A stretch of DNA of 64,000 nucleotides from NCBI GenBank assembly GCA_004794655.1, contig SMMW01000001.1, forward strand, positions 1,488,001 to 1,552,000. Reading direction: 5' to 3'. Source of the stretch: Marisa cornuarietis (lineage: Eukaryota > Mollusca > Gastropoda > Architaenioglossa > Ampullariidae). Below, one piece after another: positions 57,301 through 64,000 of the stretch. The translations under genes were made by a program, and so were the position numbers. The notes under the pieces are model-generated. The model did not search any database. It saw nothing but the letters and a program-made list of their open reading frames with translations, and was not told the DNA's origin. Position 1 is the first letter of the stretch. Each line of letters opens with the position of its first letter.

Positions 57301-58963
57301 ATTGGGCTGCCGTTGAATGGATACTTCAGGGTGAGCCGGGGATTCTGACATCAGCCCTATAAGGGAGTGCTGGCCTCCCTTTAATACGTCCCTGACGCAC
57401 ATAGTCAGTTTTTTTTTTAAACTGTCTTTCTGTTCACTTTACATATAACATGTATATATTTGAACTACAGACAATCTTTTAAAGGACAAAAGATGATGCT
57501 GTCGATGTTAGGGCAATGGACAGCTTTTAACCCTCAGGTGAACATGACAATCGGTAGCTTTTGTGCTTCGAGAGCCACAGCCGGAGGAAATTGTGTTTTT
57601 GAGATAAACAGATTTTATTGTTGCAATGCTGCTGATCTGCGTATCAAACTGGTAACGTGGTTAGTGGGTTACTGCAATTCCATCTTTTATGTCTGTGTCG
57701 GCCCCGTCAAAGTGACAATGCCTCTTTTAGAGGCACCGTTAGCTGGGTCACTTGGTGGTCATCAGTAAGGCCATTTTAACTGGTTAGTATTGAACGCTAG
57801 TTAAAGAAAGCTAGGCAAATATTGAAAGAAAGTGTAACCAAGTCAGGCAGAGTTGCTACGTGACGGATATTAAAACCTTGTCCATAAGGCGCCATCTAAA
57901 GAGCGTCTATAACTTTGGCAGTGCTGCTCAAATGTCCGCCATGTTTGTTCGTTAAGGGTTTGCTGCAAGAGACTTCAGTCACGGACCTTATATTGCCTGT
58001 AGACTTTTATTAATGTCGGACATCTAGTTGATGACGTAGTCTCACGTAGCATGACAGTGAATGAGCAGGTCATGTGACCCGGAATTACGCGATGAGTGGG
58101 GGGGGGGCGAGGAGTAAGGGAGAGCACTCGGGTAAATGCATGGATTTCAGGCGACTTTTTGGACTTTGCCTAACAAAGTCTTGTGCTTAACTGCTCACGT
58201 TACTTGTTGTAACAAGAGTTCAGGGGATGTTTTAAAAAAAATACCTATATCGCTGGCAAGTGTGAGGACAGCGTTTACAAATCCCCAGTGACGAGAAATG
58301 TGCAGGCCATCGAGTCGCAGAACAATGTATGTGTCGGAGCACTTCTGTGACTCAAACTACTTTTGCGGAAGCCCATCTATTAAATACAGAGGTGTGTGTG
58401 CGTTGGTATGACCTACTGACTGAATATAAGATACCTGCTTGATGTATGTGTGTATCTGCGTGCGTGCGCCTGTCTCTATATGTGGTTCTTGATGCGTTTA
58501 GTTTCTGCCTTCGGTAATGAGGAAAGGCGCTGTATAAATAAATCATTGCCAGCGAATGTGGGTCTACCGAAATAGTGTGTGACGGAAGTGATAACTTATT
58601 TGTTATCTTAAATTTTCCCCTTTTTTAAATGGCGTGGACACATTTTGCTTTTATAACCGCTGCCTTACTCGGCGTTTGTCTGGTGCATGCAGTTTACAAA
58701 TTCCTTAGAAAGGCTTTCTGTCAAATGGTAGCTCCTTGTGCAGTTTGAAAATCATTTCTACGCACAAAGTCCTAGTGAGTAGCTCAGCATCCACAGAGTG
58801 GAGAATGGTGCTGTGATTGACAGGGCTGTGGTAGGGTGATCACTGCTAGTTTTACATTTGTCGTTAGTAAAGACATGGTGTTTATGTGAATAGGATGAAC
58901 CCTCATATTAGTGTCGAATTTTTTCAAGAACATGACGAAACACTTGTGGTTTATGTTCTGCAG

Positions 58964-59012
58964 AGTTTGTATTCCGGAGACAGCCGCGCGCAGGCAAACC
59001 CGATCGGTGAAG
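58964..59012 (+). CDS. Exon 4 of unrecognised coiled-coil protein gene (micro-exon)
   Basis: A 49-nt exon with the acceptor TTATGTTCTGCAG and the strong donor GAAG|GTAAGG. It enters in phase 0 and leaves in phase 1, encoding residues 147-162, SLYSGDSRAQANPIGE. The joined frame from exon 3 reads DEDK then SLYS. It is short and would be missed by most gene finders. The evidence is two good splice sites, compatible phases on both sides, and a composition (CCGCGCGCAGG) unlike the AT-rich flanks. Skipping it would shift the frame. Confidence 0.7.
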
Positions 59013-59373
59013 GTAAGGAGTTATAATTAATCACCTGTCTATAACAAAATGTGTAACATCGCTGCAAGTAGGTTTTATTTCAGCTTGTGCAGAGTGGGTG
59101 TAATATTGTAAGCGATAGTAAAGGGGACTTGTCACGAGTCATTCTTCTCCGAGACCAGTTTAGATGCAGTTGAAGGATATTCGCAGGGATTTTCAAAGTA
59201 AAGAAAAAAAATTACCCAAAGACATATATCAAAGGCGAGGAGTATTTAGGACTGATAAGTTAATAAATCATTAACTAAACAGTGCTATAGTCTCGATGTT
59301 GGCACGTAGTCCCATGTACAAACCAGGAATTACAAGGCAGTCTAGTGGTGGGGGTTGACTGAATTGTCTTAGA

Positions 59374-59837
59374 ATGGGGAGAAACATTAACTTCGTGGTG
59401 TGCCTGTACCTCCTACAGAAACTCAAATCTTTCTCTGTTAGCTCTGTCATCTTCACTCGGTTCTATCAGTCCTTCATTGAAAGTCTCGTCACTTTTTCTT
59501 TCATCTCCTGGTTCCACAACCTCTCCTTAGGGAACAAGAATAGTCTTGTCTCCATTGTTAATATCTGTTCTAAGATCACCGGAATCAGGCAGAGGGACTT
59601 GGCAGCTTTCTGTCATCAGCAAATCGTTAGGAAGGCATCTTGTATCCTCTCTATTTCTGATCATGTGTTGGCACATGAATTTTCACTCTTGCGTTCTGGC
59701 TGTAGGTACGCGATGCCTGTATGCAAAACCAATCGTCACCGTAATTCATTCCTTCCACGTGCCATTCAACTCTACTGGCCGTGAACTCGTACTAGCCTAA
59801 GATCACCACTACATCCACTATATTTACTGTTGCTGGG

Positions 59838-59873
<36 letters not shown>

Positions 59874-60045
59874 CGAGAGAAATCTATTACTTCAACATGT
59901 ATACATTATCTTTTTATATTATGTATATGTCTATCATCTCCTATATCATGTATATGTATGTATTTTTATATTATGTATGTATTACTGCTAGTGCGAGCAC
60001 TATTTGGACTTGCCCTTGGGGATAAATAAAGTGGTATTGTATTGT
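59374..60045 (+). mobile_element. LINE fragment with intact 136-codon reverse transcriptase C-terminus
   Basis: An uninterrupted frame from 59374 to 59784 encodes the C-terminal region of a non-LTR reverse transcriptase: LYLLQKLKSFSVSS, FYQSFIESLVTFSF, LAAFCHQQIVRKASCIL, HEFSLLRSGCRYAMPVC and NRHRNSFLPRAIQL, then a stop. The order is characteristic of L2/CR1-like elements. A 3' untranslated part with a (GT)14 array (59841-59869) follows, then GCCCTTGGGGATAAATAAAG then (TATTG)n. The lack of stops suggests a fairly young insertion. The 5' part, with the catalytic and endonuclease domains, is absent. Confidence 0.85.
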
Positions 60046-60783
60046 ATTTCGTGATCTTTGGCCCTTTAAGGGAAGAGGATTTACATCCCTCCGGCACGCT
60101 TTTCCAGTTTGCTTGTCATGTGGGGTAACTTTAATTGTAGGCAATTTCATGTTTCATAGTCTACTGAAAACGACCACGTCTCTACAGCCATATCCTTCAT
60201 TTACTTGTCCATGTGCTTAATTAAAAGAGCATTGTCACGCCATGTTGTGTGCATCAGTTTTATGTTATTGAATTCTTTCCTCGTTCTTTGCTTTCTTAAA
60301 TCTTTTATTCGGGGAAGAACAGGGATGGGGGCGTGGCTTTCACGCGACTGACGTGTGACCCTGGTACGTCAGGTGCTCCCTGACGGATTATGTAACCCAG
60401 GTGGTAAGAGTTACACTATAACTGTCGCCCACGTGCCGAGTGCCCCGACGCCAAGGTTCGCGTTTGAGGAGAAAACGCAGGAACGTTGTAACAGCTTCAT
60501 TATCGTCTGTTAGCGAGAAGGAGATAGTCTCATCGACCTTCCTCTGGCTCGATGAAGAGCGCGATAAAAATGCTCTTCGTTCCTTTCGCGAAAGTATTTT
60601 GGTGTCCAGGCTGGCCTGTCACTTCTCCCCTTTCTCCATTTTTTTTCAATAACTGCTGTACAGCAACGCCGGAGTGGAGGTGGAGGTTGGTGATGGAGAA
60701 ACTGTCGCACGCGTAGGCCGCAGCGCCATGAAGGATTGCAGGGCGACGACAGCTGCTACCGAAATAGAAATCCGTCATTTATT

Positions 60784-60870
60784 AGCAGTCTGACAGAACC
60801 ACTCGTGGTCTCGCTAGTAGCGATTATGACAGCTAGTCAACGAGTCCACGAGTGCTTCTGTCAGACTGCT
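60784..60870. repeat. Near-perfect 25-bp inverted repeat (hairpin)
   Basis: The left arm AGCAGTCTGACAGAACCACT+CGTGG (60784-60808) pairs with 60846-60870 at 24 of 25 positions across a 37-nt loop. The next bases GGTCTCGCTAG (60807) and CTAGCGAGACC (60872) form a further inverted pair offset from the main stem. It could be a small foldback transposon or a pre-miRNA-like hairpin. Confidence 0.85.
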
Positions 60871-61666
60871 GACTAGCGAGACCGTTTATGACACAGGCTG
60901 ACCTCTTGTGGTTTTTGTTATCAGCTGTTCACCCGAATTAGACTGAAAAGGTAAATGCTGAGAAATTTGCTTCTGGTCATTTTGAATAAAAAAAGCTGTG
61001 GTGATTCTAGGAGGATAACTGTAGGAGGCTTTTTTGATTTACTTGTTTGCCTTCTTCTAATGTATGTAGGGTGGGGTGGGGGTTAATAATAAAGCTTTGT
61101 GGAACCTTTGGCGAAAGCTGTTAAAGCTGTCCAGGATCAACCACGTCACGATCCTTGATAAGACTGAACCTCGATTAAGGTACAGCAATATTTCTTATTC
61201 GGCAGGTTTATTAAAAATTAGTACAAAACGGTACTCGTATTTGCAAGAATCGGAGAGATTTTATAATTTTAACGAGTGGTTGGCGTCAGTGGTCGACATT
61301 TGAGGGTATCTGAAGTGGTCGCCAGGATCACATTTTAGCAATTTGATGACGTGTAAGGCACTGAACTGTCGTTTGTTTTGCTGTAAATCTTCTTGACATC
61401 CGGGAACTTCAATGGCCTCTTGGTCACGGCACTCGTGGCTGTCAGTATGTGTTATGTGAAAAGATATATTGAAGGCAAAGGTACATCATATTAAAAAAAA
61501 AAAAGAGACGATGCTTTCTTGGTTTTCTTTTAAATTAGCGTCGTCTTGTAAGTAGTTGAAATTTACGGTATTCAACTACACGAAATAACCACCGCACCAT
61601 CTTGGTCTTTATGCACCACGGTTAAACAGATTGTTGGCGTGTTTCAGCGTAATTTATCCTACGGAC

Positions 61667-61890
61667 AAGGCTTAGGGGCTCCGGTAATGTAGAGAAATAC
61701 TCGCTTGTCACCACTGCAGTGAGCGGCTCAGGGTTCAGACCTCGTCTCGGGACACTCTGTATGCGACACCTGTTCACACTGCTGTGCCGGAGATTTTCTC
61801 CGGGTACTCCGGTTCCCTCTCCCCATAGTGCGAAATCGCTGCAAGGTGGAAGCACTTTCCCACTAAATAAACCAACCAAACAAACCGGAC
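61667..61890 (+). mobile_element. SINE of a second tRNA-derived type
   Basis: It contains the B-box-like AGGGTTCAGACCTCGTCTCG, then CCGGAGATTTTCTCCGGGTA, CTCCGGTTCCCTCTCCCCA and AAATCGCTGCAAGG, and ends in an A-rich AAATAAACCAACCAAACAAA tail. The CCGGAGATTTTCTCCGG part is itself a hairpin. The body differs from family 1. Confidence 0.7.
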
Positions 61891-62048
61891 AAGGGAGTCT
61901 GCCCACACAGTGGCCTTGCTGTATGCGTTTTTGCCCAGTATACAAACAAAAATAGTTTTGAGTGTGTCTAATATCCAGTAAGTTTCTGTCTCCGGAACTG
62001 AAGAACCTCTTCCCACGGACGTTTCTAACCTGGAGAACTTTGTTCCAG

Positions 62049-62242
62049 ACTCGACGTCAACGCGCCAGCGGCTTGCGGGTGACGTTTGTGTGACGGTGGC
62101 GGGGGTTGGCGAAGCCGAGGACAGCGACAGCAGCCGTCAGACGTCACCCAGCAGAGAGGAAATCGACGACAGCGGCGCCACCAGCATACTCATGGATAAC
62201 AACAACGAAAGCAGCGTGGACATTCCTGTCACAGAAGTCGAG
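62049..62242 (+). CDS. Exon 5 of unrecognised coiled-coil protein gene (GC donor)
   Basis: A 194-nt exon with the acceptor AACTTTGTTCCAG. It completes residue 163 as Asp and encodes residues 164-227, including STSTRQRLAGDVCVTVAG, EAEDSDSSRQTSPSREEIDD, SGATSILMDNNNESSVDIP and VTEVE. It is acidic and Ser/Asn rich, typical of a disordered, phosphorylated linker. No GT donor fits. The only site that joins in phase to the next exon is GTCGAG|GCGAGT at 62243, a GC-type donor. Reading past it gives 21 further codons and a stop (62306-62308), so this may also serve as an alternative last exon. Confidence 0.8.
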
Positions 62243-62308
62243 GCGAGTTACACTACCGATGGCTATGACATTGTGATGAAAGCTTTCAAACGCAGAATAC
62301 AGTTTTAA
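62243..62308 (+). CDS. Alternative read-through terminus of exon 5
   Basis: If the GC donor is not used, the frame continues for 21 residues (ASYTTDGYDIVMKAFKRR, then IQF) to TAA. An AATAAA lies at 62566-62571, a plausible polyadenylation distance downstream. The resulting protein would lack the coiled coil encoded later. The alternative is that this is simply intron sequence. Confidence 0.35.
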   Translation, partial: ASYTTDGYDIVMKAFKRRIQF

Positions 62309-62565
62309 AGCTGTTTACAAAGTACTAGCTTGTTTTCGTGGTCGTTATACTAAATGGGTAGATGGTAGGGTTTATGGGGTGGGTAGACGTCAGAATTAGG
62401 TTTTATTACTACTGATCTAAAACTATTGCATAGATCCTGCTCGCGTTGTAGTAGAACTTACAGAGGCTATCCCACCACTCCCAATGTCATACAAACCAAC
62501 ATGAACAGATTGACACAAACCTCCGCAGGTTTTATTTAAAAGCAGGCTATGAACTAAATCAGTCT

Positions 62566-62571
62566 AATAAA
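62566..62571 (+). terminator. Candidate polyadenylation signal AATAAA in intron 5
   Basis: A canonical hexamer 258 nt after the read-through stop of exon 5. A GT-containing stretch (ACGTTGGGCGTG) follows it. AATAAA is frequent by chance in AT-rich DNA. Confidence 0.35.
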
Positions 62572-62798
62572 ACGTTGGGCGTGCACGAAAGTACTGAGGC
62601 AGGATATCCCCAATACAGAGGCAATATCCCCGTGGGAGTTCCAGCATGGCAGCTAATCGGCTTCAAGAAGAACCATACAGGGTCGATCAGCGAGGTTTTT
62701 TACCAGTGTATCGGTTGATTGGATAATGAAAGTGAGAGTCGGGGTGAGGATTGACCCAGTGTACCCAGGTGGCTGTGAAGGGTGTATGCGATGTTCAG

Positions 62799-62961
62799 CA
62801 GGAATCCGAGGGGCCGAGCACTACGGAAAACCAGCGGCCGCGGCCGAAGTTGACTGCATCCAACAGCGGGGCGGACATCATGTTGGGACTGGAAACTGAG
62901 GAGGGCCAGAGCGCCGAGGTGGAGATTGACACAGCTGACCAGGAGGAACTCATGCCAGAAG
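62799..62961 (+). CDS. Exon 6 of unrecognised coiled-coil protein gene
   Basis: A 163-nt exon with the donor CAGAAG|GTGGGA. It encodes residues 228-281 plus one base: QESEGPSTTENQRPRPK, LTASNSGADIMLGLETEEG, then QSAEVEIDTADQEELMPE. It is strongly acidic. The acceptor is TTCAGCAG: using the first AG keeps a Gln, using the second (exon starting at 62802) drops it, and both are in phase. A start at 62760, after GACCCAG, is also open and in frame and cannot be excluded. Composition shifts to GC-rich coding-like sequence from about 62800. No domain is recognised. Confidence 0.75.
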
Positions 62962-63332
62962 GTGGGAGACACTTGCACAATGGCGCCGACTGAATCACAT
63001 TCCTCTTTTTTTCTCTCCCCACGTTTTCGCTCCTTCATTTTACTTGCTTTACTGCTTTAAAGTGTTCGCATAATATATCAATAAGTTTAGTGATCAAGCA
63101 TATTCATGGATTATCCTTTTTGAGTTTGTGAAGCAACTCTCATTATATTTCGCCGAAATAGATAACCTTCGCTGCTCACACGATGTTAAGCAACAACTAT
63201 CCGAAATGTTTTTACCCATTGGAAGATCGAATGTGAGATGTTAGAATGATGGATGCACAAGATGTTGTGTCGGGTTAGGAGATTGCACAGAGCCTGAGAG
63301 GGTTTTTTTTTTTTTTTTTTTTTTTTTGACAG
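62962..63332 (+). other. Intron 6 (371 nt) ending in a T25 tract
   Basis: AT-rich, with no coding signal. It ends with 25 T (63303-63327), then GACAG. Confidence 0.8.
63303..63327 (+). promoter_or_regulatory. T25 polypyrimidine tract of the exon 7 acceptor
   Basis: An uninterrupted T run directly upstream of GACAG|CTGAAG, serving as the polypyrimidine tract. Length variation is expected in a homopolymer of this size. Confidence 0.8.
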
Positions 63333-63424
63333 CTGAAGTTCCAAAAGGCCGCGTGAGAAAGGCGTCCATCACCGAAAAGGTCATCAAATCCAAGGCATCG
63401 GAAGCTCTGGCGGCGTTGATCAAG
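63333..63424 (+). CDS. Exon 7 of unrecognised coiled-coil protein gene
   Basis: A 92-nt exon with the acceptor T25-GACAG and the donor CAAG|GTACGTC. It completes residue 282 as Ala and encodes residues 283-312: EVPKGRVRKASITEKV, then IKSKASEALAALIK. It starts a basic, helix-prone segment. RKAS resembles a basophilic kinase site, and an alanine/leucine heptad pattern begins that continues into the next exon. It enters in phase 1 and leaves in phase 0. The frame is closed soon after the donor, and codon use is coding-like. Confidence 0.88.
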
Positions 63425-63531
63425 GTACGTCACTTCAAAAGAATCAGATTTGTTGATGTTCTTTCATTCATCAAGATCGTCAAGGTGTGTGATATGGCTT
63501 CACCCCTTCTACCATTGTGTACTGTCTGCAG

Positions 63532-63637
63532 GAAGAGGCGGAGATGAGACAGAGAGAGTTCGAGAAGCTGTTGGACGAACACGCGGAGCTAGTTCAGGAG
63601 ATCAGCCGCACGCCCAGCTCGGAGAACCTGATCCAAG
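63532..63637 (+). CDS. Exon 8 of unrecognised coiled-coil protein gene
   Basis: A 106-nt exon with the acceptor GTGTACTGTCTGCAG and the donor CCAAG|GTGAGC. It encodes residues 313-347 plus one base: EEAEMRQREFEKLLDEHAEL, then VQEISRTPSSENLIQ. With exon 7 this makes a charged alpha-helical coiled coil of about 45 residues (a KASEALAALIK-EEAEMRQREFEKLL heptad pattern), followed by a Ser/Pro-rich stretch. Such coiled coils usually mediate dimerisation or partner binding, but nothing here names the partner. The gene continues beyond the right edge in phase 1. Confidence 0.9.
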
Positions 63638-64000
63638 GTGAGCGCGACCACTAGCGGCGTCGAAGGCACACACGCGACTGTACAGGCTCCTGTCACCTCG
63701 CGCCATCCGGAACTGTGACGTCATCGCACCGCCATCTTGCTGGGTAGTCGTCTCATTCCATGTTCGCGTGTATTCATCGTGCTGCCTTCGCTCTCATACC
63801 CGCGCGTCCTGTCGGTAGTCTGCCAAACGGTGTAGCGCCGCCAGGTGAGCTGACAAGTATCCTTCCCGCCTGACAAGTCCATCTGCTGACAGCCACCTAC
63901 CAACTCGTCCGTGCTTCAGTGGTTGTTGTGCTGTGAATATTTTTTTTGTGACAGATTGGTAGGGTCTATGTTTTCCTCCCAGTCCGGGACAAGGAGGAAA
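63638..64000 (+). other. Start of intron 8, running off the window
   Basis: No further exon was recognised. It contains a palindromic CRE-type TGACGTCA at 63716-63723 and a YY1-like GCCATCTTG at 63731-63739, in a GC-richer patch than other introns. Confidence 0.5.

Larger units (their letters stand above)
51191..58963 (+). other. Intron 3 (about 7.8 kb)
   Basis: No convincing extra exon was found. It contains an inverted LINE tail (51541-51740), a 21-bp minisatellite (52085-52345), a LINE-like tail on the minus strand (54206-54300), a tRNA-like motif near 55030-55115 and C or G runs near 51340, 55926 and 58100. Several 60-112 codon minus-strand frames lie at 53173-54066. I recognise nothing in them and cannot tell them from chance. 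Stretches 54300-55900 and 56000-58300 show nothing I can name. Confidence 0.5.
59013..62048 (+). other. Intron 4 (about 3.0 kb)
   Basis: It contains a well-preserved LINE end (59374-60045), a short TG array, a 25-bp hairpin (60784-60870) and a different tRNA-derived SINE (61667-61890). The stretch 60060-60780 and 60900-61660 shows no supported exon. Confidence 0.6.
62243..62798 (+). other. Intron 5 (556 nt), probable GC-AG intron
   Basis: It starts GCGAGT and ends TGATGTTCAG-type at 62798. The polypyrimidine tract before the acceptor is poor. A better-looking acceptor, TTTTTTACCAG at 62705, gives an immediate in-frame stop (TGA) and is disfavoured. Confidence 0.5.

Noticed and set aside
1..64000. 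CRISPR arrays, operons, ribosome binding sites or prophage
   Set aside because: The tandem arrays lack the repeat/spacer pattern, and the architecture is plainly that of an animal nuclear genome.

Overview
This is a stretch of animal nuclear genome, about 64 kb, with intron-rich, repeat-rich architecture. There are no long open frames, but there are canonical GT/AG splice sites, dinucleotide microsatellites, minisatellites, tRNA-derived SINEs, decayed LINE 3' ends, a mariner element and a THAP-domain relic. The style of the SINEs and LINE tails suggests a lophotrochozoan, most likely a gastropod mollusc. That is an inference; the window does not prove it.

The backbone of the window is one plus-strand gene. 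I assembled it from eight short exons (4550-4632, 23386-23561, 51012-51190, 58964-59012, 62049-62242, 62799-62961, 63333-63424 and 63532-63637), and it runs off the right edge. All seven junctions are phase-compatible and leave an open frame of about 347 residues. The inferred product starts with a Pro/Arg/His-rich region and continues through long Ser/Thr/acidic low-complexity linkers with no membrane segment. It ends, in this window, in a basic stretch and a charged alpha-helical coiled coil. I do not recognise the family and assign no symbol. The first exon is the least certain, and the true start codon is probably upstream of it or outside the window. The introns are very uneven: about 18.8, 27.5, 7.8 and 3.0 kb, then 0.56, 0.37 and 0.11 kb.

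Region by region: 1-4549 is non-coding DNA upstream of the first exon, with a GC-rich promoter-like patch at 4200-4400. Introns 1 and 2 (4633-51011) hold nearly all the transposon relics. They also hold a CpG-rich block at 28360-29348 that ends in a good splice donor, which may be an internal promoter with a non-coding first exon. Intron 3 contains a LINE tail and a minisatellite. Intron 4 contains the best-preserved LINE reverse-transcriptase C-terminus, a near-perfect 25-bp hairpin and a different SINE. The last 2 kb is the exon-dense part.

The most interesting signals concern RNA processing of this gene. A pure (TG)43 tract abuts the acceptor of the 179-nt exon, and a T25 tract abuts another acceptor. 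The fifth exon appears to use a GC donor; reading through it adds 21 codons and a stop, followed by an AATAAA signal, so a short isoform without the coiled coil is predicted. SINEs inserted inside simple-sequence tracts, an internally deleted mariner with intact TA-flanked ends, and a THAP relic frameshifted by an 11-bp duplication are the main mobile-element observations.
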